A stretch of DNA of 64,000 nucleotides from Pseudothermotoga_B sp051235805 (GTDB lineage: Bacteria; Thermotogota; Thermotogae; Thermotogales; DSM-5069). Positions 52,738-61,876 of the stretch are shown here, piece after piece; position 1 is the first letter of the stretch; each line of letters begins with the position of its first letter. Position numbers and translations under genes: made by a program. The notes beneath the pieces are model-generated. The model was given only the letters and a program-made list of their open reading frames with translations. It had not been told where the DNA came from and made no database searches. The stretch is taken from the NCBI RefSeq assembly GCF_051235805.1, contig NZ_JBPNXV010000001.1, forward strand, positions 1-64,000. The letters are read 5' to 3'.

Positions 52738-53712
52738 ATGGAGCATTTTGCTCGATATTTGATCCGGCGGGTTCTATCGGCAGTAATCTTAGTTTTTTTG
52801 GTTCTGACATTGAATTTTTTTATCATCCATTTGGCTCCAGGTGATCCAGTGACGATCATGGTTGGACTTGAGAACCCTTCAAAGCAGATGGTCGAAGCCT
52901 TGAAAAAAAGATATGGTTTGGACAGACCTTTAATTGTGCAGTACTTGGTGTATTTTGGAAATCTCTTGAAGGGGGATTTTGGCTACTCATATGTCTATGA
53001 TCAGCCCAGTTGGGTTTTGATAAGACAAAGAATAATTCCAACGCTGACTTTAACATTGACGGGTAGTATTCTGGGTTTTCTGCTTGGCACCTACCTGGCG
53101 ATACTCGTGAGTAAATTACAAAGAACTCGCGGTGATACATTGGTCTCAATCCTTTCATACATACTTTACGCGATGCCATCCTTTTGGCTTGGATTAATGA
53201 TGATTTTGACCTTCTCAGCTAAGCTTAGATGGTTTCCCACCTCGGGGATGTTCAATCTTCGAGAGTCTTATCTTGGAGTGAGAAAGCTTTTGGACTTCTT
53301 ACACCATCTTACTTTGCCTGCTGTTACATTGATTTTGCTGCAGACACCAGTTTTTTACAGAGTGACCCGAGCAAGTATAATTCAAAATTACAAGCAAGAT
53401 TATGTGACTACCCTTTTGGCTGTTGGGGTAACAAGAGATAGACTGTTCAAGAAGTATGTCATAAGAAACGCGATCATTCCTTCTTTAACGATGCTTGGTA
53501 TAACCTTAGGGTTCTCAATAACTGGCACAACGATCATCGAGACGGTCTTTGCCTGGCCTGGAATGGGGAGGTTACTCTTGGATGCGATATACAGAAGAGA
53601 TTATCAGTTAATATTGGGTATCTATTTTCTTATGGCAGTTTTCATCAGCGTTGCCATGATTGTGACCGACTTGGTCATAGCCTTCGTTGACCCAAGGATT
53701 AGACTGACTTAG
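52738..53712 (+). CDS. Peptide ABC transporter permease, DppB type
   Basis: Inner-membrane permease of about 324 residues with six helices. LIRRVLSAVILVFLVLTLNFFIIHLAPGDPV at the N-terminus is the DppB/OppB block, and the coupling loop is near VTRASIIQNYKQDYVTTLLAVGVTRDRLFKKYVIRNAIIPSL. ATG at 52738 lies 11 bp after AAGGAGGTG, slightly long. The next gene begins 10 bp after its stop. Confidence 0.92.
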   Translation: MEHFARYLIRRVLSAVILVFLVLTLNFFIIHLAPGDPVTIMVGLENPSKQMVEALKKRYGLDRPLIVQYLVYFGNLLKGDFGYSYVYDQPSWVLIRQRIIPTLTLTLTGSILGFLLGTYLAILVSKLQRTRGDTLVSILSYILYAMPSFWLGLMMILTFSAKLRWFPTSGMFNLRESYLGVRKLLDFLHHLTLPAVTLILLQTPVFYRVTRASIIQNYKQDYVTTLLAVGVTRDRLFKKYVIRNAIIPSLTMLGITLGFSITGTTIIETVFAWPGMGRLLLDAIYRRDYQLILGIYFLMAVFISVAMIVTDLVIAFVDPRIRLT

Positions 53713-53722
53713 AGGTGGTCAA

Positions 53723-54568
53723 ATGAACGCTACCAGGGGATTTATCAAAAGATATTTTTCAAACAAATATGGATCAGCAGGGTTGTTCATCTTTCTGGCA
53801 ATGGTTTTTTGTGCCGTATTTGCTGAGTGGATCTGTCCGTACAAACCAGGGCAAATGAGCAGTGAGATCTTAAGATCACCGAGTTCAAGCCACCTTTTTG
53901 GCACAGATCATTTGGGTAGGGATGTCTTCAGTCGTGTGATATACGGTACCAGAACGTCGTTGTTGGTTGGTTTTGTGGCAGCAGGGCTTTCCGCGCTGAT
54001 TGGTATCTTCGTTGGAACGGTTTCTGGTTATTATGGTGGAATTGCCGATGAGGTGATCAGTAAGATCATCGATTCATTCTTGATGATACCTGTCTTCTTT
54101 CTCATATTGATAATAGTGGCAATCTTTGGTAGAAATTTGTTTTACATCATGATTGTTATTGGTCTAACGACTTGGCCATCAAACGCAAGGATCATGCGTG
54201 CACAGACTTTAAGCATAAAGGAAAGAGCGTTCGTCAAAATAGCCCGCGCAAATGGTGAGAGCAAGATTAGAATAATCTTTTCTCGCATAATACCAAACGG
54301 TATGTACCCCGTTATTGCGAACAGCGCACTTCAGATTGGCGGCGCAATACTGACAGAAGCAGCACTCAGCTTCTTGGGACTTGGAGATCCAAATGTGATG
54401 AGTTGGGGCAAGATGATCAGCGAGGGCAAGTCTTACATGACCTTTGCTTGGTGGATAATAGTCTTTCCTGGTATTTTCACGATTCTGACTGTGATTGGCT
54501 TCTCATTCATAGGTGATGGTCTACAGCGTGCGCTCTACCCAGCTTTGAGTGAGGTGGGCAACGAATGA
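53723..54568 (+). CDS. Peptide ABC transporter permease, DppC type
   Basis: Partner permease of 281 residues. After the first helix come LFGTDHLGRDVFSRVIYGTRTSLLVGF, the DppC/OppC signature, and the coupling region ERAFVKIARANGESKIRIIFSRIIPNGMYPV. The ATG at 53723 follows AGAGGTGGT. The stop overlaps the next ATG. Confidence 0.94.
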   Translation: MNATRGFIKRYFSNKYGSAGLFIFLAMVFCAVFAEWICPYKPGQMSSEILRSPSSSHLFGTDHLGRDVFSRVIYGTRTSLLVGFVAAGLSALIGIFVGTVSGYYGGIADEVISKIIDSFLMIPVFFLILIIVAIFGRNLFYIMIVIGLTTWPSNARIMRAQTLSIKERAFVKIARANGESKIRIIFSRIIPNGMYPVIANSALQIGGAILTEAALSFLGLGDPNVMSWGKMISEGKSYMTFAWWIIVFPGIFTILTVIGFSFIGDGLQRALYPALSEVGNE

Positions 54569-55542
54569 ATGTTCTGAACGTACGAGATCTGACTGTGAGG
54601 TATCTGCTCGGAAAGAAACAGATATACGCCGTAGAAAAAGTGAGTATTTTTGTGAAAGAAAATGAGTTTCTCGGCGTTGTGGGCGAATCTGGCTCTGGCA
54701 AGAGTACCTTTGCACATGCGATAATGCACCTTCTTCCCAAAAATGCTCGGGTGCTGGGAGGAACAATTGAACTTCTGGGTCGTGAGATCACTCAGATGAA
54801 TGAGGACGAACTGCGAAAATTAAGGTGGAAGGAGTTTTCGATGGTTTTTCAGCGTTCGATGAGCGCGCTGAGCCCTGTTCACAAGATAGAAGATCAGATC
54901 TCTGAAGCTCTTTTGATTCACAATCCTCAGATGAATTTGAATCAAATCAGACAAAGACTCGAATCGGTTTTAAAGATGGTGAATCTACCCTTGAGAGTGC
55001 TCGGTTGTTACCCTCATCAGCTGTCTGGTGGCATGATGCAAAGAGTAATGATAGCACTTGCGCTTGTGAATTTACCCAAGTTCATCATTCTGGATGAAGC
55101 GACCACTGCCTTGGATGTTGTCACACAAGGGCAGATCATCGAAGAGCTGAAGAGTTTAATAAAAGAACTCTCACTGACTGGTATGGTGATAAGCCACGAT
55201 TTGGGTGTCGTTTCGGAGCTTTGTGACAATATTGCGGTCATGTACGCTGGCAGATTGATGGAGTGTGGGAGGAAGGAAGATATCATTCATAGACCACTTC
55301 ATCCATACACAAAAGCTCTCGTTGCCTCTCTGCCTGACCATGTCGAGAAGGGTGGTAAGTTGTACAGTATTCCAGGCACACTTCCGGATCTTTCCAAACC
55401 AATTGAAGGATGTGTCTTTGCCAGCAGATGTCCACTTGTTTCTGATGAGTGCCTTGAAACAACGCCGCCTTTTTGTGATGAAAACGGTCGCGGTGTGGCT
55501 TGCTTGAAGGTGAGGAATGAGATATGCAATTTGTCCAAGTGA
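54565..55542 (+). CDS. Peptide ABC transporter ATP-binding protein, DppD type
   Basis: ATPase of 325 residues. Walker A GESGSGKSTFAHAIM, signature LSGGMMQRVMIALAL, Walker B FIILDEATTALD, switch ISHDLGVV. The C-terminal oligopeptide/dipeptide extension has the cysteines of the OppD-type iron-sulfur site or metal site (CVFASRCPLVSDEC ... GVAC). It overlaps the dppF-type gene by 19 bp. Confidence 0.94.
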   Translation: MNVLNVRDLTVRYLLGKKQIYAVEKVSIFVKENEFLGVVGESGSGKSTFAHAIMHLLPKNARVLGGTIELLGREITQMNEDELRKLRWKEFSMVFQRSMSALSPVHKIEDQISEALLIHNPQMNLNQIRQRLESVLKMVNLPLRVLGCYPHQLSGGMMQRVMIALALVNLPKFIILDEATTALDVVTQGQIIEELKSLIKELSLTGMVISHDLGVVSELCDNIAVMYAGRLMECGRKEDIIHRPLHPYTKALVASLPDHVEKGGKLYSIPGTLPDLSKPIEGCVFASRCPLVSDECLETTPPFCDENGRGVACLKVRNEICNLSK

Positions 55543-56468
55543 AAAACCTTAAGAAGTACTTCACAGTGGGACTGTTGAAACGGTATTCCGTCAAAGCGTT
55601 AGATGATGTTTCTTTTGATGTAGAGCAGGGCGAGATCTTTGGTGTGCTTGGCGAGAGCGGTTGTGGCAAGTCAACGCTCGGATTGGTTCTAAGCAGGATA
55701 GAGAAAGAGACTGATGGTGATATTCTTTTCAAAGGTAAGAGAATCAGTGGTACTACAAAGCTCGATAAACAGACAAGAAGGGAGATCCAGATAATCTTCC
55801 AAAACCCTTATGAGTCATTTGATCAAAGAATGAGCATAGGAGATTCTTTGAAGATACCGTTGAAGATCAACAAGATTGGAGCCAATGATTCACAGAGAAT
55901 AGAGATTATGAAAGAGTTTCTGCATCGTGCTGGTCTTGAGCCTGTGGATGCCTTTTTGACGAGATATCCGCATGAACTGTCGGGTGGACAGCTTCAGAGA
56001 CTTTCTCTTCTCAGGGCAATGATGCTCAAACCAACCTTCTTGATAGCCGATGAGTGTGTGTCGATGCTCGATCTATCAGTTAGGGCAAGTGTGATAAACC
56101 TCATGGTTGAGCTGGTAAAGTCCGAGAAGACAGCAGTGATGTTCATAACGCACGATATATCTCTTGCAAAGTATGTGAGTGACCGGGTGGTCGTTTTGTA
56201 CCTGGGAAAGATCGTCGAAATGGGAAGATCTGTCGACGTTGTGGAGAAGCCACTGCATCCGTACACAAAGGTGCTCATAAGTTATTCTCCTTCGATTTTT
56301 GAGAAAAAACAGAAGCTCAAACCTAAGGAGTTGATCTCTCTTTTCAATACACATACTGGTTGTAATTTCTCCAACAGATGCCCATATGCCGATGAGATTT
56401 GCGAAAGAGAAGCACCACAACTGAGAGAGATCGATTCACAGCACTGGGCTTCATGCCACAAAATATGA
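55524..56468 (+). CDS. Peptide ABC transporter ATP-binding protein, DppF type
   Basis: Second ATPase of 314 residues. Walker A GESGCGKSTLGLVLS, signature LSGGQLQRLSLLRAM, Walker B FLIADECVSMLD and switch ITHDISLA. In Walker B the usual aspartate-glutamate pair reads DEC, with the glutamate kept. The C-terminal cysteines (CNFSNRCPYADEIC ... ASC) match its partner. The operon then runs straight into a peptidase gene after 13 bp. Confidence 0.93.
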   Translation: MQFVQVKNLKKYFTVGLLKRYSVKALDDVSFDVEQGEIFGVLGESGCGKSTLGLVLSRIEKETDGDILFKGKRISGTTKLDKQTRREIQIIFQNPYESFDQRMSIGDSLKIPLKINKIGANDSQRIEIMKEFLHRAGLEPVDAFLTRYPHELSGGQLQRLSLLRAMMLKPTFLIADECVSMLDLSVRASVINLMVELVKSEKTAVMFITHDISLAKYVSDRVVVLYLGKIVEMGRSVDVVEKPLHPYTKVLISYSPSIFEKKQKLKPKELISLFNTHTGCNFSNRCPYADEICEREAPQLREIDSQHWASCHKI

Positions 56469-56481
56469 GGAGGGATGGCAG

Positions 56482-57843
56482 ATGAATATCATTCAAGAGG
56501 TTATTGAAAAGGTTCCCAATTACAAGAAATTCATGACCGTCGATGAACTCAATGAATCGTCGAGGAGATTGAAGGAGTCTTATCCGGATATCGTCGAATT
56601 TCTTGAGATTGGGCATTCTGCTTCGGGTGAGCCGATCTATTGTCTGAAGATTGGCAATGGGAAGAAGACAGCTCTATTGTATGGTTTTCCGCATCCAAAC
56701 GAACCAGTTGGAAGTGTGATGCTCGACTATCTCTCATGGAAGTTGGCAGAGAGTAAAGAATTCCGTGAACTCTTTGATTTCACCTGGTATATTGTGAAGG
56801 TTGCCGATGTCGACGGTGCACGACTCAACGAAGGTTGGTTCAACAAACCATACTCTTTCAGAGATTATGTTTACAATTACTACAGACCAGCTGGAAACGA
56901 GCAGGTCGAATGGTCATTCCCCATTCAGTACAAGACACTGAGTTTTGACAAGCCAACCAACGAGACACGTGCGTTGATGAACATAATAGAAAAAACATAT
57001 CCTTCATTCATATACAGTCTTCACAACGCTGGGTTCGGTGGGGTTTATTACTACATAAGTGAAGATGCCCCACTGCTGTACCCAATATTTGAGAAGGCAG
57101 CGAGTGATCAAAAGGTGCCACTGTCTCTTGGTGAGCCGGAGGTGCCTTATGTGAAGCAGTTCAATCGCGCAGTCTTTTTGATGCCAACTACGGAGGACGC
57201 TTACGATTACTACGAGAAGTACTCTAAGATAGACCCAGCTTTGATCATAATGAGTGGTGAGAGTAGTTATGGTTACGCAAGACATTTCAACGAAAAAGTA
57301 TTTGAACTGGTTTGTGAAGTTCCTTACTACTATGATGAAAGGGTCGACAACACCAGTCTGACTAAAGTGAAAAGAAGAAAGTTGGTCCTTCAGGATCTGG
57401 ACTTTGAGAGAAAGGACATGGATGATCTTGTATCTTTGTACGAAAAGATAAAAGACAAGATTGATACGCACACGAAGTTTCAGGATGCACTGGAGTATTT
57501 CATGGAGTCCTTTAAGAAGTCTTTCGATGCCAGACTCAAGTGGGCTCAGACCGCAGAGGAACTTGAGAGAGAAGCCACAGTGGCAGAGAAGTTTGACAAC
57601 CAGATCAGCAGTAAGTCTTACTCACTCTTCAAATGGGGGATGCTCTACAGACTGATGAGGTCCCAAAAGCGTAAAGGGCAAGAATTGAACAGAATAATAA
57701 ACAAGGTTAAGGAAAAGATAGACTCCCGCATTGAGATGCTCGAAAAGAAAACCAAATTCACTGTAATTCCAATAAAGAAATTGGTTCAAATTCAGTTGAT
57801 GGCAGGACTATATAGCTGTCTATACACCTCCCTCAAGAATTGA
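56482..57843 (+). CDS. M14-family zinc carboxypeptidase
   Basis: Metallopeptidase-like protein of 453 residues with no signal peptide, so probably cytosolic. The zinc motif HPNEPVGS (HxxE) is near residue 72, with a third ligand likely in SLHNAGFGG (near 180). The region FELVCEVPYYYDERV may supply the catalytic glutamate. The C-terminal 130 residues are helical and charged, unlike short carboxypeptidases. Directly after the peptide importer it should trim the imported peptides. ATG at 56482 follows GAGGAGGG. A terminator follows. Confidence 0.85.
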   Translation: MNIIQEVIEKVPNYKKFMTVDELNESSRRLKESYPDIVEFLEIGHSASGEPIYCLKIGNGKKTALLYGFPHPNEPVGSVMLDYLSWKLAESKEFRELFDFTWYIVKVADVDGARLNEGWFNKPYSFRDYVYNYYRPAGNEQVEWSFPIQYKTLSFDKPTNETRALMNIIEKTYPSFIYSLHNAGFGGVYYYISEDAPLLYPIFEKAASDQKVPLSLGEPEVPYVKQFNRAVFLMPTTEDAYDYYEKYSKIDPALIIMSGESSYGYARHFNEKVFELVCEVPYYYDERVDNTSLTKVKRRKLVLQDLDFERKDMDDLVSLYEKIKDKIDTHTKFQDALEYFMESFKKSFDARLKWAQTAEELEREATVAEKFDNQISSKSYSLFKWGMLYRLMRSQKRKGQELNRIINKVKEKIDSRIEMLEKKTKFTVIPIKKLVQIQLMAGLYSCLYTSLKN

Positions 57844-57847
57844 AAAC

Positions 57848-57867
57848 GGCAGCGCCTGTGCGCTGCC
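57848..57867 (+). terminator. Terminator after the peptide operon
   Basis: GGCAGCGC, loop CTGT, GCGCTGCC, then TTCTTTT. Confidence 0.88.
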
Positions 57868-57914
57868 TTCTTTTCATATCGTATTCTTCCATCCAAGAAC
57901 ACCTTTTGCATTCC

Positions 57915-57943
57915 TTGACAGTATACTATATATAGTGTATCAT
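57915..57943 (+). promoter_or_regulatory. Promoter of nrdD
   Basis: TTGACA (57915-57920), a spacer of 17 bp, TATCAT (57938-57943). The spacer contains the first NrdR-like box. The start of transcription should be near 57950. Confidence 0.7.
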
Positions 57944-57968
57944 TGCATATGTACACATCATATAGTAT
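57923..57968. promoter_or_regulatory. Tandem NrdR-like boxes in front of nrdD
   Basis: First core CTATATATAG (57926-57935), a perfect match to CwAtATaTwG with GTGT following. Second core CATCATATAG (57956-57965) matches eight of ten and has ACA ahead of it. Cores are offset by exactly 30 bp, as at nrdJ. The first box is between -35 and -10, and the second is just downstream of the expected transcription start, so binding should block RNA polymerase. Confidence 0.75.
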
Positions 57969-57982
57969 ATGGGGGTGTAGAA

Positions 57983-59764
57983 ATGCTTTCTGGTGCAACC
58001 AGTTTGATAGAGAAATATCTTTCAGTACAAGACTGGCAAGTCAAAGAGAACAGCAACATGAATTACTCGCTTCAAGGTTTGAACAATTACCTGGTTTCCG
58101 CAGCCACGACGGCATATTGGCTTGAGAAGATATACCCTTCTGAGATTTCTCGAGCACATTTAGATGGTGATTTTCACATTCACGACTTGAACCTCTTAGC
58201 TCCATACTGTTGCGGTTGGGATTTGAAGGAACTGTTGCTTCGAGGCTTTGGTGGAGTATCACAGAAGATAGAGAGCAGACCGGCAAGGCACTTTAGAGTT
58301 GCGCTCATGCAGATTGTCAATTTCTTTTACACAATGCAGGGTGAGGCTGCTGGTGCGCAGGCTTTTTCAAACTTTGACACCTTTCTTGCACCTTTTGTAG
58401 CTTATGATAATCTGTCTTATTCAGAGGTTCTTCAGTGTTTGCAGGAGTTTGTCTTCAACCTGAATGTCCCCACAAGAGTTGGTTTTCAAACACCTTTTGT
58501 CAACATAACGATGGATGTGAAAGTTCCACTTTATCTTGCGAACGAGCCTGTTATTGTGGGTGGAGAGTTTCAAAGCAGATGCTATGGAGAATTTCAGAAA
58601 GAGATGAACATGATCAACAAAGCCTTTTGTGAAGTGATGCTTCAAGGTGATGCCAAAGGTAGAGTTTTCAGTTTTCCCATACCGACATACAATATCACTC
58701 CTGACTTCCCATGGGACAGCGATGTTGCAGAAAGAATTTTGAAGATGACTGCAAAGTATGGTGTACCATACTTTGCAAACTTTATCAGTTCAGGATTATC
58801 TCCTGAAGATGTCAGAAGCATGTGTTGTAGGTTAAGACTCGATAACCGCGAACTTTACAGAAGAGGCGGTGGCTTGTTTGGGGCAAATCCGATGACTGGT
58901 TCTATTGGAGTTGTAACGATCAATATGCCGAGAATAGGATATCTCTCCAAATCTGCTGAGGAATTTTTCGAAAGGCTTCAAAAGATTATGGAATTAGCTC
59001 AGAAGAGTTTAGTGATTAAGCGAAGGATTATAGAAGAACTGACTGAAGCAGGATTATATCCCTATTCAAAGATTTATCTTGAAAAAATCAAAAGCACTTT
59101 TGGACAATACTGGTTTAACCACTTCAGTACTATAGGACTTGTGGGTATGCACGAGGCTCTGATGAACCTTTTTGGTAAAGGTATTGATACGATGGAAGGT
59201 ATAGACTTTGCTCTCGGGGTACTTGATTTCATGAGAAAGAGGCTGATCGATTATCAAGAACGAACGGGTAACCTTTTCAATCTTGAAGCGACCCCTGCTG
59301 AGGGAACTTCATACAGGTTGGCAAGAATTGACAAGAAGTGTTACAAAGATATATTTACCAGCGGTGAGAAGGAACCATTTTACACAAATTCTACACAACT
59401 TCCGGTGGGTTACGCAGAAGATCTGTTTCGAGTTCTTGAATTACAGGAAGATCTTCAAGCTATGTACACAGGAGGTACAGTATTTCACATTTACCTTGGT
59501 GAGCAGATTGAAGACACGAAAGCACTTGGAATAATGATAAAGAGAATCTTTGAGAGATATCGTATACCGTACATAACTGTCACTCCAACCTTTAGTATCT
59601 GTTGTGATCATGGATACATCGCTGGAGAAAAATACAACTGTCCTATTTGTGGACAACCGACAGAGGTCTGGAGTAGAGTGGTTGGTTTCTACAGGCCAGT
59701 TCAAAACTGGAATCCTGGGAAACAAGAAGAGTTCAGATTTAGAAGATCTTTCAAGATCTCTTGA
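57983..59764 (+). CDS. nrdD: Anaerobic (class III) ribonucleoside-triphosphate reductase
   Basis: Glycyl-radical enzyme of 593 residues that makes deoxynucleotides without oxygen. The product begins at the catalytic core (SLIEKYLSVQDWQVKENSNMNYS), with no N-terminal ATP-cone. The C-terminal zinc site CCDHGYIAGEKYNCPICG is followed by the glycyl-radical loop RVVGFYRPVQNWNPGK (glycine about 568). ATG at 57983 follows GGGGGTG. It is followed after 10 bp by its activase. The length is like that of ATP-cone-less members, shorter than the 700 of E. coli. Confidence 0.94.
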   Translation: MLSGATSLIEKYLSVQDWQVKENSNMNYSLQGLNNYLVSAATTAYWLEKIYPSEISRAHLDGDFHIHDLNLLAPYCCGWDLKELLLRGFGGVSQKIESRPARHFRVALMQIVNFFYTMQGEAAGAQAFSNFDTFLAPFVAYDNLSYSEVLQCLQEFVFNLNVPTRVGFQTPFVNITMDVKVPLYLANEPVIVGGEFQSRCYGEFQKEMNMINKAFCEVMLQGDAKGRVFSFPIPTYNITPDFPWDSDVAERILKMTAKYGVPYFANFISSGLSPEDVRSMCCRLRLDNRELYRRGGGLFGANPMTGSIGVVTINMPRIGYLSKSAEEFFERLQKIMELAQKSLVIKRRIIEELTEAGLYPYSKIYLEKIKSTFGQYWFNHFSTIGLVGMHEALMNLFGKGIDTMEGIDFALGVLDFMRKRLIDYQERTGNLFNLEATPAEGTSYRLARIDKKCYKDIFTSGEKEPFYTNSTQLPVGYAEDLFRVLELQEDLQAMYTGGTVFHIYLGEQIEDTKALGIMIKRIFERYRIPYITVTPTFSICCDHGYIAGEKYNCPICGQPTEVWSRVVGFYRPVQNWNPGKQEEFRFRRSFKIS

Positions 59765-59774
59765 GGTGGTCGTC

Positions 59775-60515
59775 TTGCTCTTCGTTAGTGGATGGACTAA
59801 AGTGAGTCTGTTGGATTATCCAAATCGTCTGTGCTCTGTTGTTTTCTTATCTGGTTGCAATCTAAGGTGTGTTTATTGTCACAACAGAGAACTGGTCAAT
59901 AATGAAAGACCGTTCCAACGTTTTTCCTGGGAAGAAGTCTTGAGGTGGTTAGAGAGAAATAAACGGATGATCGATGGGGTTTGTTTCACAGGTGGGGAAC
60001 CTACACTCTGTGGTGACTTAGCGTCTATGATCTACGACGTGAAAAAGCTGAGTTTGAAGGTGAAAGTAGACACAAATGGTACCCAACCAAGGGTTCTTGA
60101 GAAGTTTCTCCGAGAGGGGTTAGTCGATTTCATTGCCATGGATATAAAAGCTCCGTTGAACAAATACGAACAAGTTTGCAGAACAAAGATATCTATTGAT
60201 GATCTATCCGAATCTGTGAACCTCATAAAGACTCTTGCTCCAGAGTACGAATTTCGCACAACCTTTCATCCTTCAATACTCTCAGCAAAGGACTTCGATC
60301 AGATCTGCGAATGGTTGAAAGGCGCGTCTAAATACGTCGTGCAGAGGTGTAGAACAGGGAACAATCTTGACCCATCATTCAGTAAGTTGCCACCGGCACG
60401 ATATGAAGACGTGATAGAGATTGCACAGCTTTGCAGTGACCATTTCAAAGAGTTCGTTCTTCGAGGTTTTACAGGCTCTTTGCAAAAGGTGGTGGGCAAT
60501 CCGCAGAGGGTATAA
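59775..60515 (+). CDS. nrdG: Anaerobic ribonucleotide reductase-activating protein
   Basis: Radical-SAM activase of about 246 residues that installs the glycyl radical on NrdD. The cluster motif is SGCNLRCVYCHN (CxxxCxxC) and the SAM-binding segment CFTGGEPTLCGDL. TTG at 59775 is chosen since GAGGTGG lies 5 bp upstream and the product then starts LFVSGWTKVSLLDYPNRLC. The frame stays open further upstream inside nrdD but has no family match. A start codon TTG may lower its level relative to NrdD. Confidence 0.9.
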   Translation: MLFVSGWTKVSLLDYPNRLCSVVFLSGCNLRCVYCHNRELVNNERPFQRFSWEEVLRWLERNKRMIDGVCFTGGEPTLCGDLASMIYDVKKLSLKVKVDTNGTQPRVLEKFLREGLVDFIAMDIKAPLNKYEQVCRTKISIDDLSESVNLIKTLAPEYEFRTTFHPSILSAKDFDQICEWLKGASKYVVQRCRTGNNLDPSFSKLPPARYEDVIEIAQLCSDHFKEFVLRGFTGSLQKVVGNPQRV

Positions 60516-60535
60516 TTTATCTTGGGAGGCTTTGA

Positions 60536-61339
60536 GTGAAAGTTGGGCTATTGGTAGAAGGCATATGCCCAAGTGTGAACAAATTTATACATACGTTGGT
60601 TCAACAGTTGGTTGAAGGTGCTGTTTTGGGTTTCTGGGATGGTTGGCGAGGACTATGTGATGATCAACCAAGAAAAATATCTGTTGAGGAGTCTTGGCGG
60701 TTTCAAGATCTTGGCGGGTCGATTCTTTCCAGTTCTTTCCTCAGAGAAATACCAAGGTCCTTTAAGTTCAAAATGATTCAAAATCTGGTGAAAAACGATG
60801 TAGAACTCTTGGTTGTTGTTGGCAACACTATGTCGTTTTTAGCAGCCTATGAGTTGTTTTCGGCTGGAGTAAAGGTCGTTTTCATACCTTCGGCTGACTT
60901 TGTTTTGAATCAGGAGTTCTACAGAATGGGTTTCAGCACTGTTGTAAACAAAATCAGCGAATGCATCTATCGTTTCAAAAACCTTTCCCTTGCTTCTGGT
61001 AGGGGCATTGTTTTGCGCTTGTCTAAGGATTTCAAAGATCTCATTGAAAAGATGAGATATCTGCATAACTTTTTCTTCACCGAGGCAGATGATCATCTTC
61101 TTCTCTGGTGGAACAATCCCTGCTGTGCATATGATTGCGTTATCAAAGTAGATGGCATTTTGGTGGTGAGCAAGCCATTGGCAGAAGATCTCGCCCTTGC
61201 CAGAGGTCTTGCAAAGGCAATTCCATCTTTTTTGACAGCGAGGGGGGGAGTTTTCATGACCTATCGCAGTGGTTTTGAGATTCTTCCCTTCCAGAAAATC
61301 AGAGAGATCTCTCTTGTTATGAATCAAGGGGGGACATGA
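60536..61339 (+). CDS. Phosphofructokinase-like protein with degenerate active site
   Basis: A 267-residue protein that follows the PFK-A fold in outline but not its catalysis. LLVEGICPSVNKFIHTLVQQLV aligns with the N-terminal GGDAPGMNAAIR block, VLGFWDGWRGLCDD with the GxxxGYxGL block, and QDLGGSILSSSF with the GGTILGTSR block. Where PFK has GGDGS this reads VVVGNTMSF, and where PFK has the catalytic TIDND this reads IPSADF. Length is below the usual 320. GTG at 60536 follows GGGAGGC. It is in an operon after nrdG and before AMMECR1. A binding or regulatory role is inferred. Confidence 0.65.
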   Translation: MKVGLLVEGICPSVNKFIHTLVQQLVEGAVLGFWDGWRGLCDDQPRKISVEESWRFQDLGGSILSSSFLREIPRSFKFKMIQNLVKNDVELLVVVGNTMSFLAAYELFSAGVKVVFIPSADFVLNQEFYRMGFSTVVNKISECIYRFKNLSLASGRGIVLRLSKDFKDLIEKMRYLHNFFFTEADDHLLLWWNNPCCAYDCVIKVDGILVVSKPLAEDLALARGLAKAIPSFLTARGGVFMTYRSGFEILPFQKIREISLVMNQGGT

Positions 61340-61340
61340 T

Positions 61341-61865
61341 ATGAGAGGTGAACATCCTTATGTGAAATGGGCTATTAGCAGTATCGAGAATTGGATAAAA
61401 TTACGCAGGTTAGTTGATCCATTCAAGGATAGCGCACCAAAAGATCTTCTGGCGAGAAAGTCAGGTGCGTTTGTCAGTTTGCACAAACTCGATGGATCTT
61501 TGAGAGGTTGCATAGGCACTTATCTTCCTGCAAGGGAAAACTTGGCTGAGGAGATAAGAGACAACGCAATAGCTGCGGCAACGGAAGATCCAAGATTTTC
61601 GCCAGTTACGGTTGACGAACTTGACGATATTGAAGTAACTGTCGATATTCTAAGTGAGCCAGAGAAGGTTTCTAAGCTGGAAGAGCTCGATCCAAAGAGG
61701 TATGGTGTGATAGTTGTAAGTGGTTTCAGAAAAGGGCTCTTGTTGCCGGACTTACCGGGTGTTGATACTGTTGATCAGCAGCTTGCAATAGCGAAGAGAA
61801 AGGCCGGAATCTTCAGCGGGGAAAAGATCGTCGTGTACAGATTCACCGTTGAAAGGTATCACTGA
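61341..61865 (+). CDS. AmmeMemoRadiSam system protein A (AMMECR1 domain)
   Basis: Protein of 174 residues with the AMMECR1 signature: KSGAFVSLHKLDGSLRGCIGTYLPA, DNAIAAATEDPRFSPVTVDEL and KGLLLPDLPGVDTVDQQLAIAK. AMMECR1 proteins pair with Memo-like and radical-SAM proteins, and the complex may modify RNA or protein. Here the radical-SAM gene follows after 11 bp. Exact function is not established. ATG at 61341, one base after the PFK-like stop. Confidence 0.92.
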   Translation: MRGEHPYVKWAISSIENWIKLRRLVDPFKDSAPKDLLARKSGAFVSLHKLDGSLRGCIGTYLPARENLAEEIRDNAIAAATEDPRFSPVTVDELDDIEVTVDILSEPEKVSKLEELDPKRYGVIVVSGFRKGLLLPDLPGVDTVDQQLAIAKRKAGIFSGEKIVVYRFTVERYH

Positions 61866-61876
61866 GGGGTGGTCAG

